Shown here piece by piece: positions 15,247 through 24,814 of a stretch of DNA of 64,000 nucleotides. Positions within the stretch are counted from its first letter, which is position 1, and the number at the start of each line of letters is the position of its first letter. Below the pieces are notes generated by a model, which ran no database searches, was not told the DNA's origin, and was given only the letters and a program-made list of their open reading frames with translations. Source of the DNA: Hydrogenophaga taeniospiralis. GTDB taxonomy: Bacteria; Pseudomonadota; Gammaproteobacteria; Burkholderiales; Burkholderiaceae_C. Position numbers and translations under genes: made by a program. Location of the stretch: NCBI RefSeq assembly GCF_020510445.1, contig NZ_JAHBAG010000001.1, positions 348,501-412,500 of the forward strand, given 5' to 3'.

Positions 15247-16680
15247 TTACACCGCGCGACAGATCTTCAGGGTGTTAGTACCGCCGGGCTGGCCCATGGG
15301 CTCGCCCACGGTGATGGCGTACACGTCGCCGCTTTGCACGATGCCCTTGTTTTTCAAGTGCGCTTCGGCGTCGGCCAGGGCGGTGTCGCGGTCGGCGCTG
15401 GTGTCCATGAGCAGGGGGCGCACGTTGCGGTAGAGCGTCATCTTGCGCTGCGCCGTGAGGCTGGAGGTGACGGCGTAGATCGGCATGCGCACGTTGTGCC
15501 GGCTCATCCACAACGCGGTCGAACCCGATTCGGTCAGCGCCACGATGGCCTTGGCGCCCAGGTGGTGGGCGGTGAAGAGCGCGCCCATGGCGATGGACTG
15601 GTCGATGCGCTTGAAGGTCTTGCCCTTGAAGTCGGCGCTGAGTTCGGCGTACTCGGCCTTCTCGGCCTCCTGGCAGATGTTGGCCATCTCGCGCACGGTT
15701 TCCAGCGGGTACTTGCCGGCGGCGGTCTCGGCGCTGAGCATCACGGCGTCGGTGCCGTCGAGCACGGCGTTGGCCACGTCGCTCACCTCGGCACGCGTGG
15801 GCACCGGGTTGACGATCATGGACTCCATCATCTGCGTGGCGGTGATCACCACCTTATCCATCTCGCGCGCCAGTCGGATCATGTGCTTCTGCAGACCGGG
15901 CACGGACGCGTTGCCCACCTCCACCGCCAGATCACCGCGCGCGACCATGATGCCGTCGGACACCTTGAGGATGTTGGCCAGCTCGGGAATGGCCTCGGCG
16001 CGCTCGATCTTGGCGATGAGCGCCGGCTTGTGGCCCGCGGCCTCGCCGGCCACGTTGCAGAGCTGGCGCGCCAGCTCCATGTCGGTCGCGTTCTTGGGGA
16101 AACTCACCGCCACGTAGTCGGCCTTCAGGCCCATGGCGGTCTTGATGTCTTCCATGTCCTTGGCGGTCAGGGCCGGCGCGGTCAGGCCGCCGCCCTGCTT
16201 GTTGATGCCCTTGTTGTTGGACAACTCGCCGCCGAGCTTCACGGTGGTGTGCACCGCCGGGCCGACCACCTTGTTCACCGTCATCACGATCAGCCCGTCG
16301 TTGAGCAGCAGGGTGTCGCCGGCCCTCACGTCGCGCGGCAGTTCCTTGTAGTCCAGGCCCACGCCGTCGATGTCACCGGGCTCGGTGCGCGAAGCGTCGA
16401 GCACGAAGGGCTGCCCCGGCTCCAGCATCACCTTGCCGGCGGCGAACTTGCCCACGCGGATCTTGGGGCCCTGCAGGTCGGCCATGATGCCGACCTCGCG
16501 CCCGGCGCGCTGGGCCGCCTCGCGCACCAGGGTGGCGCGGTCGATGTGGTCCTGCGCGGTGCCGTGCGAGAAATTGAGCCGCACCACGTTCACCCCGGCG
16601 CGGATCATGGCCTCCAGCAGGGCCGGATCGCTCGAAGCGGGACCGAGGGTGGCGACGATTTTGGTGGCGCGTTGGGGCAT
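15247..16680 (-). CDS. pyk: Pyruvate kinase
   Basis: Last glycolytic step: phosphoenolpyruvate plus ADP to pyruvate plus ATP. 477 aa, the usual length. The N-terminus MPQRATKIVATLGPASSDP and RLNFSHGT are standard; MADLQGPKIRVG, IMVARGDLAVEVG and VITATQMMESM mark the substrate and metal site. The C-terminal domain has the allosteric-effector region (IVALTESGSTALWMS). The 461-bp gap upstream (16681-17141) shows no second gene and presumably holds its promoter and that of the divergent DUF1428 gene. Confidence 0.96.
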   Translation of the reverse strand: MPQRATKIVATLGPASSDPALLEAMIRAGVNVVRLNFSHGTAQDHIDRATLVREAAQRAGREVGIMADLQGPKIRVGKFAAGKVMLEPGQPFVLDASRTEPGDIDGVGLDYKELPRDVRAGDTLLLNDGLIVMTVNKVVGPAVHTTVKLGGELSNNKGINKQGGGLTAPALTAKDMEDIKTAMGLKADYVAVSFPKNATDMELARQLCNVAGEAAGHKPALIAKIERAEAIPELANILKVSDGIMVARGDLAVEVGNASVPGLQKHMIRLAREMDKVVITATQMMESMIVNPVPTRAEVSDVANAVLDGTDAVMLSAETAAGKYPLETVREMANICQEAEKAEYAELSADFKGKTFKRIDQSIAMGALFTAHHLGAKAIVALTESGSTALWMSRHNVRMPIYAVTSSLTAQRKMTLYRNVRPLLMDTSADRDTALADAEAHLKNKGIVQSGDVYAITVGEPMGQPGGTNTLKICRAV

Positions 16681-17141
16681 GCATGTCTCCTGGGCGGTTT
16701 GGACGGAAAAACGACCACCGTCCGATGAAACGGGCGGTGGCCTTGTAATTTGGTTTCAATTATCGGTGAAACCAGTTACATCCGGGTTTCAGACTGCGGG
16801 CCGGCGGCATGGCCTTGAACGCAGACCACAAAGTCAGTCACCGCATTCTCACAACGTGAAAACCGACCTATTGAGGCTGACTTTGGCTGGGCGCGGGTAT
16901 TGTTGAAAGGCAGCGCTCGCGTTATTCCGGCGCGACCTGCGGGGCCAAGGGGTCTATGCCAAGGGCGCAGCGGCGGCCGACCTGGCAGACACGCTGCAGC
17001 GGCACTGCTCCAGCGCCGCCACAGGGCGCGTGTCCTCCTGCCGGGCAAGCCATGTCGATTTGGCTCCCTGTCGTTCGTCGATGGGATACGGGGCGCCTTC
17101 ACGCTGGCGCGCCGACGGATCAACCCAACAGGAGAGAAGAC
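16681..17141. other. Intergenic region between divergent genes
   Basis: 461 bp between the divergent pyk and DUF1428 genes. No credible coding frame, repeat or RNA gene is seen; it presumably holds both promoters but I cannot place hexamers. A GGAGAGAAG ribosome site lies at its right end. Confidence 0.5.
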
Positions 17142-17510
17142 ATGTCATACATCGATGGTTTCGTGATCGCGGTTCCCACTGCAAACAAGAAAAAATTCAT
17201 CGAGCACGCGCGACATTTCGATTCGCTATTCATCGAGCTGGGCGCGATTCGCGTGATCGAGGGTTGGGGCGACGACGTCCCCGACGGCAAGGTCACCGAC
17301 TTCCGCCGTGCCGTCCAGGCCACGGCCGAGGAGACGGTGGCTTTTTCGTGGGTCGAATGGCCGGACAAGGCCACGCGCGACGCCGCCATGAAGAAGATGA
17401 TGGAAGACCCACGCATGGATCCGTCCACACCCGGCAACCCGCCCATGCCCTTCGACGGCAAACGCATGATCTTCGGCGGCTTCGAACCGGTGGTCGAAGT
17501 CAAGGCTTGA
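17142..17510 (+). CDS. DUF1428 family protein (YbaA-like)
   Basis: 122 aa cytoplasmic protein with ATG at 17142 behind GGAGAGAAG. It begins MSYIDGFVIAVPTANKKKF, the DUF1428 hallmark, followed by GAIRVIEGWGDDVPDGKVTDF and a C-terminal GKRMIFGGFEPVVE. The family adopts an alpha/beta ferredoxin-like (dimeric alpha-beta barrel) fold and has no established function. Monocistronic as far as can be seen. Confidence 0.85.
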   Translation: MSYIDGFVIAVPTANKKKFIEHARHFDSLFIELGAIRVIEGWGDDVPDGKVTDFRRAVQATAEETVAFSWVEWPDKATRDAAMKKMMEDPRMDPSTPGNPPMPFDGKRMIFGGFEPVVEVKA

Positions 17511-17831
17511 GTGGCGGGGGCGACGCCACCCCTGGACGTACCCCGCGTCACAGCGGGCGTCTCGCGTAAGTTGTCGGCCGGCAGGCAGGTGGCGCCGGGA
17601 CGTCTCGCAGGGCGCCCACTTCCGGGGATCAGCAAGCGCCGCTCACCTCCCCGGTGCAATCGCCGTATGTCAGCTCGCGGGACTCTGCATGGCTGCACAC
17701 TGTCGGCCAGGAACGGAATCTCATTTCATCAAGACCAAAGGTTGATCAAGGCGCTGACCTGCTGCCATTTGGCTTGAAGTGTCGACAGTCAAACGCCAAC
17801 CGTGGCCACAAAATTGGTGTGCAGAGCCAAC
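17511..17831. other. Intergenic region, nothing recognised
   Basis: 321 bp between convergent genes. No credible coding frame, repeat or structured terminator was found. Base composition drops toward the right as the HipA-like module begins. Confidence 0.5.
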
Positions 17832-18686
17832 CTACTCCACCATTTCAATCACATGAGCAACAGCCGCCGGAACGGTGGAAACCGCAAACCAGCGCATCTT
17901 GACGGCATCAGCCTCGCTCTCAATTTCCGCTCTATTTAGTTTGAGCTGCTCTCGTTGCTTTGGTCCCAGAGTTGGGTCGTCGTCCCTCGGGACTGCCGCG
18001 ATCAAAGCAGCATTGCCAATACCGGCAACGTCACGAGCACGTTGAAGTTCGAAGAGGCGGGCACGCGCATCACGAACTCCGGCAGCCTGCCTTACCGCAT
18101 TCAAGACCGTAAAGTGAAGTACCGCCGTAGGACTGAAGTATCCGAACTTCACCATTTGCCCCCCAGGGACCAGTCTCCCACCTTTGCCAAAATTCACTGA
18201 CAGATCGGGCCGAATAGCGGCAACGCCACTACGAACTTCCGTACTAAAACGTCGATTGACATCCTCCTGTTGCGGAGCGTCGGCTTCGTCAAGCTCGTCC
18301 AACTTGTCCATGTTCGCCAAGCTGCTGTAAAGCAATGCCGCGACGTGCAGCAATTCGGTTAAAGAGCGGACTTCAGTCTCTCTGAGGTCACCAGCGTGTA
18401 GCCCCATCATGCTGACGCCAACATCACCCAAGCTACTCGCGTTCGCAGCAGCAAGATACATCTGGAACGCTTGTTCAAGCAGCCTACGCACTCCGTCTGC
18501 GGCCTTCCCGTACAACGCATCTAAGACGTCATCACGAATGATTCGGGCAGTGCCAGTTTCGCCGCCAAAATCATGAACGAGACCGACCATCAAGCGCTCG
18601 CCAGTTCCTGCCACCGGCTCCCAAAAGAGCGGTCTCCAAGCGCAGCGAGGTGCTACTGCCAGCGAATTAGGGTTGTTGGTTTGCAT
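17832..18686 (-). CDS. Unknown partner of HipA-like kinase
   Basis: 284 aa, overlapping the end of the HipA-like kinase gene by 20 bp, so probably translationally coupled. The N-terminus WRPLFWEPVAGTGERLMVGLVHDF recalls the short partners (DUF3037-like) that follow HipA-like kinase genes; the middle is helical (GVRRLLEQAFQMYLAAANASS) and the last third carries LRRARD-like charged helices. No catalytic motif is visible. Base composition is visibly less GC-rich than the neighbours, as for the kinase gene, which suggests transfer as one module. Function unknown. Confidence 0.55.
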   Translation of the reverse strand: MQTNNPNSLAVAPRCAWRPLFWEPVAGTGERLMVGLVHDFGGETGTARIIRDDVLDALYGKAADGVRRLLEQAFQMYLAAANASSLGDVGVSMMGLHAGDLRETEVRSLTELLHVAALLYSSLANMDKLDELDEADAPQQEDVNRRFSTEVRSGVAAIRPDLSVNFGKGGRLVPGGQMVKFGYFSPTAVLHFTVLNAVRQAAGVRDARARLFELQRARDVAGIGNAALIAAVPRDDDPTLGPKQREQLKLNRAEIESEADAVKMRWFAVSTVPAAVAHVIEMVE

Positions 18687-19413
18687 TTGTCAGAAGATCC
18701 GCTGGCTTAGGGAATCGGTCAAGAAGACGAATGGCAAGATTGGACAGGCGAGCAGCGACGTAGGCAGCATAGTCTTTGTGTCGCAGGTTGGCTGGCATTG
18801 CGTCACTGGCCGAGACCAGAGGGGCTGACCCAACTGCCAGAGCTTGTCCAACAGCAGCTCGGCTAACACGATCATGATCTCCAACCATCTGCGCCATGTC
18901 GCACAGCTTGTTGCGATCTGGATAGTCAATTGGGTGTTCGCCAAGCGCTAAAGCATGGTCAATCCACGCTTCCGCCTGACCATCCCACAGGATGTTCCCG
19001 AGGTTTCGGTCTCGGTTGTCGATTGCCTCATCAACTACTGCGGCCAAAGGTGTTGTCGGCAACTGAATTGCAAGCTGAACAGCGATACGTGTAGCCGCAT
19101 CCTTTGCAGGTCCATTCGGTAGTGAGTCCAATGCAAGGCGCTTCTTCAGATTCGGGTACCCGACATCGGAGCTGGCAAAAGCAGGACCTGTCGTCTCATC
19201 GACCAAGAATGGCTCGGGCACTGGTAGCCCCCATGCACTGAGCACTAAGGCGGCAAAAGCCTCAGCTGCAATTTCGCCCACCGGTCCTCGTTTAAGAATC
19301 GCAGCTCGTCGCGTGCCATCTGGTAGCACGATGACGCAGCGCATCGCTCCGGACAGACCATCTCCAGCAGAAATCTCTGATCCGGCTATCACTGTTGCGG
19401 TTTGAAGTTTCAT
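18667..19413 (-). CDS. HipA-like kinase domain protein
   Basis: 248 aa from the ATG at 19413, chosen because AGGA lies six nt upstream (a second ATG directly before it is too close). It has the pattern of the short HipA-like kinase group: AILKRGPVGEIAAEAFAALVLSAWGLPVPEP supplies the nucleotide-binding lysine and glutamate, and DNRDRNLGNILWDG resembles the HipA catalytic loop (D-x-x-x-N), followed by AWIDHALALG for the metal-binding Asp. HipA toxins phosphorylate glutamyl-tRNA synthetase, but this short group lacks the usual HipB antitoxin gene. Lower GC than the surroundings. Confidence 0.65.
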   Translation of the reverse strand: MKLQTATVIAGSEISAGDGLSGAMRCVIVLPDGTRRAAILKRGPVGEIAAEAFAALVLSAWGLPVPEPFLVDETTGPAFASSDVGYPNLKKRLALDSLPNGPAKDAATRIAVQLAIQLPTTPLAAVVDEAIDNRDRNLGNILWDGQAEAWIDHALALGEHPIDYPDRNKLCDMAQMVGDHDRVSRAAVGQALAVGSAPLVSASDAMPANLRHKDYAAYVAARLSNLAIRLLDRFPKPADLLTNANQQP

Positions 19414-19669
19414 CATTCTTCCTGCACTCCCTGCGGTGAACGTAGTATGCCTTTGCCAACACCAAACACGCTGGTGATCAAACGACTGCAAAGCAGCAGG
19501 CCCAGTGAATTCATCGTTCGGCCGAGTCAGACCGAAAACTCGACTCAGTGGCCATACTGTCCGAACCTACGAAGGACCGGGATGGGTCAACCCGGGACCA
19601 TCGTGGCAGGCAGAAGTCACACTACCCGACATTCAACCCGGGCGCTGAAATACGAGCCCAGGCGCCCGC

Positions 19670-20596
19670 CTAAGCGGCCGTACCAGGGGCTATCCCACGC
19701 ACGTGAGCGATGTGCGCAGCTGCAGCCGACCGGAAGGCGTTCTGCCCTGCAGCGTCGTAACGAGCGACCGCCTGATTTCCGTCCAGATCCTCCAGCAGGA
19801 GCAGCCCGGTTTCGAGAAGCAGATCCTTCAGGGTGCTGGGGTCGAACCCAGACAGGAATGTCTCCCCAGCAGCCGAGACTTCAGCCTTGAGCCTGCGAAA
19901 CGACTCGTCGGCCGCGTGGCCGGGGTTCAGGGCTGCCTCGTCGACGTAGGTGAAAACCAGTTCACTGGCTACCGATGTGCACGACGCGATAGCGCGAAGG
20001 GCGTTCAGGTTTGCTTCTCGAGTTAGGTACATGGTGACACCGAGCCACGAGAAAAAAGTCGGACGATCTGTCCGAAAAGAGGATCGCGTCAGGGCCGTTC
20101 CGAGCGCCTCCATCGCCAAGTCCGCCTCTACGAACTGTACAGAGCTCGGCACCGAGACCTTGCAGGCGGTGAGGCGATGACGCTTCAGCCGCTGCGTCGC
20201 GGGATGATCGACTTCATAGATCGTCAGGTTGTTTGCCCAGTCGGGGCGCCGGCACATGAAGCTGTCAAATCCGGCACCGACGATGACGTACTGCTCGATG
20301 CCACGCGCCACCGCCTCCTTGAGCGCGTCTTCTGCGTATCGAGACCGAAGGATCACGTCCGCATAGGCCGCATTTGATCGCAACGCCACATCGAGACTGT
20401 CACCCTCCGGCATCTGGCCCGGCACCGTTGCGTACATGCGGTCCATGGCGCGCTGACGAAAAGCAGCCTGCGCGGACTCTGGAACAAGCCGGTCGCCCCA
20501 GGTATCGTCCAGAAGTGGAGCAGGGTCGCAGCGTGAGTGAACCGCCCGCATGAGCGAGGTGGCAAGTGCTGTACGGCTGGCAGTCGATGGGTTCAA
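19670..20596 (-). CDS. SAM-dependent methyltransferase, TIGR00027/Ppm1 family
   Basis: Class I methyltransferase of the leucine-carboxyl-methyltransferase-like group. The SAM motif YVIVGAGFDSFMCR is followed by IYEVDHPATQRLKR, a family hallmark, and FFSWLGVTMYLT. I chose a TTG start at 20596 (reading LNPSTASRTALATSLMRAVHS) because GGAG lies seven nt upstream and it gives 308 aa, the normal family length. The open frame extends to 20731, but that would read into the divergent LysR gene's promoter. Substrate unknown. The divergent LysR regulator may control it. Confidence 0.75.
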   Translation of the reverse strand: MNPSTASRTALATSLMRAVHSRCDPAPLLDDTWGDRLVPESAQAAFRQRAMDRMYATVPGQMPEGDSLDVALRSNAAYADVILRSRYAEDALKEAVARGIEQYVIVGAGFDSFMCRRPDWANNLTIYEVDHPATQRLKRHRLTACKVSVPSSVQFVEADLAMEALGTALTRSSFRTDRPTFFSWLGVTMYLTREANLNALRAIASCTSVASELVFTYVDEAALNPGHAADESFRRLKAEVSAAGETFLSGFDPSTLKDLLLETGLLLLEDLDGNQAVARYDAAGQNAFRSAAAAHIAHVRGIAPGTAA

Positions 20597-20764
20597 CAGG
20601 TTTCTCCAAGTTTGGTGGGGGCGATCAGTGCAGGCAAGCCACGCTCTCTGCGGTTCAGGGAGGTTGCAGCCCAACAATTGATCGCCAACAAACGCGAGTT
20701 TCAAGTGCCAGAACAATTCTGTACAGTGCACTCTTTGAAGGAAATACCTGCAGGAAATGAACTC

Positions 20765-21706
20765 ATGGATCTAAATCTCCTGACAGCCTTGGATGCCTTG
20801 TTAAGCACCGGTAGCGTTAGCGGTGCGGCGCAACGAATGCACCTGAGCGCGCCGGCCATGAGCCATACGCTGGCAAGAATTCGCGAGGCCCTTGGTGATC
20901 CAATTCTCGTTCGAGCTGGTCGCAAACTCATCCCCACGCCGCGTGCCAACGCGTTGCGTGAGCCCGTGCGACGGCTCGTGGCCGAAGCCCGCGACTTGAT
21001 GCAGTCTGGGCACGGCGTGCCTTTGGCCATGATTGAGCGGGAATTTACGGTGCGTGCCCCCGAAGGCATGGGCATCGTCTATGGAGCGGCGTTGCTCGAA
21101 GCGATGCGAGAAGAAATCCCGCTGGTGAGATTGCGTTTCGTGCCCGAGAGTGAGAGCGATGCCTCGGCATTGCGTGAAGGGCGGATTGATTTGGACGTGG
21201 GAGCCCTCGTCGACCGTGGACCTGAGATCCGAACCTCTTTGCTCTACGAACAGCACATCGTTGGCGTCGTCAAGGCAGGCCACCCGCTTCTCAAAACAGG
21301 CATCACGCCAAAGCGGTTCGCATCGCAGCAGCATGTCGCCATCACCCAACGCGGGCAAATTCGGGAATCGATCGATATCTTGCTTGGCGAAGTGGGCATA
21401 GCCAGGAAGCCGGTGCTCACGGTACCCAGCGCGTACGGTGCGTTGATGGCGGCTGCACGATCATCGTTGGTTGCGTGCGTTCCCGAACCGTTGGCTCGTA
21501 CCGTGGCACCAGCACTGGGGCTGGAGATTTTCAAGCTACCCGTTGCTGTCCCTTCCGAACAGGTCGTGCAGGCGTGGCACCCAAGAGACGAGGTGGACCC
21601 AGCCCATCGACACCTGCGCGAATGCGTCACTTCTGTATCCAAACAGGGGGCGTTCGGTCCGCTTTCTCGCCGTGCGCTGGCCGCCCACCGCGCTTTGCTG
21701 ACCTGA
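20765..21706 (+). CDS. LysR family transcriptional regulator
   Basis: 313 aa. N-terminal winged helix (LLTALDALLSTGSVSGAAQRMHLSAPAMSHTLARIREALGDPILVRAGRKL, broken here only by normal family variation) and a C-terminal effector-binding domain of the NodD/NocR-like group. ATG at 20765 with AGGA nine nt upstream. It is divergent from the methyltransferase gene; the 168-bp gap contains a CTGTACAG palindrome at 20719-20726, a possible part of its binding site. Likely regulates itself and the methyltransferase; effector unknown. Confidence 0.85.
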   Translation: MDLNLLTALDALLSTGSVSGAAQRMHLSAPAMSHTLARIREALGDPILVRAGRKLIPTPRANALREPVRRLVAEARDLMQSGHGVPLAMIEREFTVRAPEGMGIVYGAALLEAMREEIPLVRLRFVPESESDASALREGRIDLDVGALVDRGPEIRTSLLYEQHIVGVVKAGHPLLKTGITPKRFASQQHVAITQRGQIRESIDILLGEVGIARKPVLTVPSAYGALMAAARSSLVACVPEPLARTVAPALGLEIFKLPVAVPSEQVVQAWHPRDEVDPAHRHLRECVTSVSKQGAFGPLSRRALAAHRALLT

Positions 21707-21965
21707 CCTTCGAACGTCTGCTGGCGAGGCCAAGGTCGGCTACGGGTCGGGCACAGCCGCTCACTTCGGGCGCGACGAGTCGTTCTCGAAGCGCGACCAG
21801 GCTGGCCTGTGTTGAGTGTGCCGACGGCGCCGGCGTTGCCCCCTGTGCCCGATCAGCTCAAACCGGGACGTTTGAGGTCACCACACCTGGGGGGATTGGG
21901 GTGGCCCTCGCCAGCGGCATGACCTGCGAGGTCATGGATTTCCCGTCGCTGCTCCGCCACAGTGA

Positions 21966-22786
<821 letters not shown>

Positions 22787-22870
22787 TCGTCGGTCATCGG
22801 TTCGCCCGCCACGAGGACGGCGTCGGCACCGCTGCCGGGGCGCTTCTGGATCGGCCCCCGGCCGGTCGCG

Positions 22871-23782
22871 TCAACGCGCCATCAGGGGGTGTCGCGCCAG
22901 CAGCTCCGCCACCCACTCCACGAAGGCCCGCACCTTTGCACTCAGGTGCCGGTTGGGTGGGTACACCACGTACAGCGGAATCGTCATGCAGGTCCAGTCG
23001 CCCAGCACCCGCACCAGCTCGCCGCGCTCGATCAAGGGCAGGGCCGTGAAGGAGGCCATCTGCGCGACACCCAGACCCGCCAGCACCGCCGCCGTCACCG
23101 CGTTGTTTTCGTTCAACGAGAGCCTGTAGCGGCCTGAAATCTCCAGCGTCTGGCCGTCCTTCTCGAACTCGTTCGGGTAAGGCCGTCCGTTGCGGGTGGA
23201 GAAGTGGTTCACCATGGTGTGCTCACGCTCCAGCTGTTCCGGGTGGGTGGGCGTGCCATGCGCCCGCAAGTAGGCCGGCGAGGCCACCGCGATCAGCGAC
23301 ACGTTGGCCACGCGCCGGGCCACGAGCGACTGGTCCAGCAGCTCACCCCCGCGAAGCACGCAGTCCACGTTGTCGGCCAGCAGGTCCACGGACCGGTCGG
23401 ACACGCCCAGGTCGAGCTGGATGTCGGGGAAGCGGCGGAAGAAGTCGGCCAGCGCGGGGATGATGATCTCGCGCGCCACCGAGCTGCCCACGTCCACGCG
23501 CAGGCGCCCGCTGGGGCTGGCCTGGGCGTTGGTCATGCTGGCCTCGATGTCGTCGAGGTCGTTGAGCACGCGCACCGTGCGCTCGTAGTAGGCCGCGCCG
23601 TCGGGCGTGACGGTCACGCGGCGTGTGGTGCGGTTGAGCAGTTTGACCTTCAGGCGTGCCTCCAGGTGCTGCACGAGCTTGGTGACCGTGCCCTTGGGCA
23701 GATTCAGCGATTCCGCCGCTTTTGTGAAGGTGCCGGCCTCCACCACCCGCGCGAACACGCGTATCGATTGGATCTGATCCAT
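22871..23782 (-). CDS. LysR family transcriptional regulator
   Basis: 303 aa. HTH at residues 2-60 (MDQIQSIRVFARVVEAG, then TFTKAAESLNLPKGTVTKLVQHLE) and a periplasmic-binding-like effector domain, of the CrgA/AaeR type. It is divergent from the hydrolase-like gene and, beyond it, the RND efflux operon; the 111-bp gap between the divergent starts is the natural operator region. LysR regulators next to RND pumps (for example MexT with MexEF-OprN) commonly activate them, so control of the efflux operon is a reasonable inference. Confidence 0.87.
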   Translation of the reverse strand: MDQIQSIRVFARVVEAGTFTKAAESLNLPKGTVTKLVQHLEARLKVKLLNRTTRRVTVTPDGAAYYERTVRVLNDLDDIEASMTNAQASPSGRLRVDVGSSVAREIIIPALADFFRRFPDIQLDLGVSDRSVDLLADNVDCVLRGGELLDQSLVARRVANVSLIAVASPAYLRAHGTPTHPEQLEREHTMVNHFSTRNGRPYPNEFEKDGQTLEISGRYRLSLNENNAVTAAVLAGLGVAQMASFTALPLIERGELVRVLGDWTCMTIPLYVVYPPNRHLSAKVRAFVEWVAELLARHPLMAR

Positions 23783-23893
23783 ACCCTCTGTCCTTGATGT
23801 GCTGTTTTATGGGCGGATTGTTCATGCAATGGAAACAGACAACTGGTTGAAGCTGGCTTTATCCGCAGAAACGGTGTGTCTATAGTCCAGTCC

Positions 23894-24727
23894 ATGGTTT
23901 CAACATCCTCGTCCTACGCCCCGTCGGCCCCCGCACAGACCCTGTCGGTGCCGGGCACGCCGCCGCTGGAGCTGCGCGTCTGGGGCAAGAAGCCGCGCGG
24001 CGGCGCTTTGCCGCTGGTGCTGCACTTCCACGGCGGCGCCTTTGTCTCGGGCGATCTGGACAGCGGCGCCTGCCTGGCCGGGCTGCTGGCCAGCTCGGGC
24101 GCGGTGGTGGCCTCGCTGGCCTACCCGCTGGCGCCCGCGCACCGTTTCCCTGAGGCCGTGGAGGCCGGTTACGCGGCGCTGGAGTGGCTGTACAAGCAGC
24201 GCAGCCGCCTGGCCGGCAAGGACGCGCCGCTGTTCCTGGCCGGTGAAGAAGCCGGGGGCAACATCGCCGCCGCGGTGGCGCTGATGGTGCGCGACCGCGG
24301 CCACCCGCCGCTGGCCGGGCAGATGCTGGTCGCTCCCATGCTGGACCCGTGCAACGCCACCGCCTCGCTGCGCCAGACCATGGGCGAAGCCACCTGCTGC
24401 AAGTGGATCGATGGCTGGCAGCAGTACCTGCGCGGCCCGATGGATGCCGAGCACCCCTACGCCGTGCCCAGCCGCGCGCAGCGCCTGGCCGGCCTGCCGC
24501 CCACACTGATCCTGACCGGCGGCGACGACCCGATGCGTGACGAGGCCCTGGCCTACGCCGAGCGCCTGCGCGAAGCGGGCATTGCCGTGCACAGCGGCGT
24601 GCTGCCCCCCACCACCGGCTGGCCGGACTCGCTGAGCGAGCAGCCCGCAGAAGAATGTCCGTGCGCCATCGAGGTGCGCGAACACGTCCGCGCCTTCTTC
24701 CAGGCCGCGACGCCGCCGCCGTCCTGA
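23894..24727 (+). CDS. Alpha/beta-hydrolase fold protein lacking the catalytic serine
   Basis: 277 aa related to the hormone-sensitive-lipase/esterase family. The oxyanion-hole motif HGGAF is intact at residues 46-50, but the nucleophile elbow, normally GDSAGG, reads GEEAGG at 117-122, so the serine is replaced by Glu119. The acid region DDPMRDEALAYAERL is kept, while the expected C-terminal His is not seen (VLPPTTGWPD). It is therefore unlikely to be an active esterase. It lies between a divergent LysR regulator and an RND efflux operon in the same direction, and may sense or bind a ligand. Start: ATG at 23894; an in-frame GTG at 23876 is possible. Confidence 0.75.
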   Translation: MVSTSSSYAPSAPAQTLSVPGTPPLELRVWGKKPRGGALPLVLHFHGGAFVSGDLDSGACLAGLLASSGAVVASLAYPLAPAHRFPEAVEAGYAALEWLYKQRSRLAGKDAPLFLAGEEAGGNIAAAVALMVRDRGHPPLAGQMLVAPMLDPCNATASLRQTMGEATCCKWIDGWQQYLRGPMDAEHPYAVPSRAQRLAGLPPTLILTGGDDPMRDEALAYAERLREAGIAVHSGVLPPTTGWPDSLSEQPAEECPCAIEVREHVRAFFQAATPPPS

Positions 24728-24814
24728 CGGACCGCCCCCTTTCCCTCCACCCTGAAACGCCAACCCCGGTCATCCACCGGGGTCGGTCCCGCTCGCCCAC
24801 AAAAAGGAAAAACC

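Noticed and set aside
17511..19669. Inverted or direct repeats framing the HipA-like module
   Set aside because: Checked both flanks for matching ends; none found, so no element boundary is claimed.
19836..19856. GGGTCGAACCC resembling the T-arm of a tRNA
   Set aside because: It lies inside the methyltransferase coding frame and no acceptor or anticodon stem fits around it.
20134..20141. Second CTGTACAG palindrome, inside the methyltransferase gene
   Set aside because: Eight-base palindrome within coding sequence is expected by chance and has no positional support.
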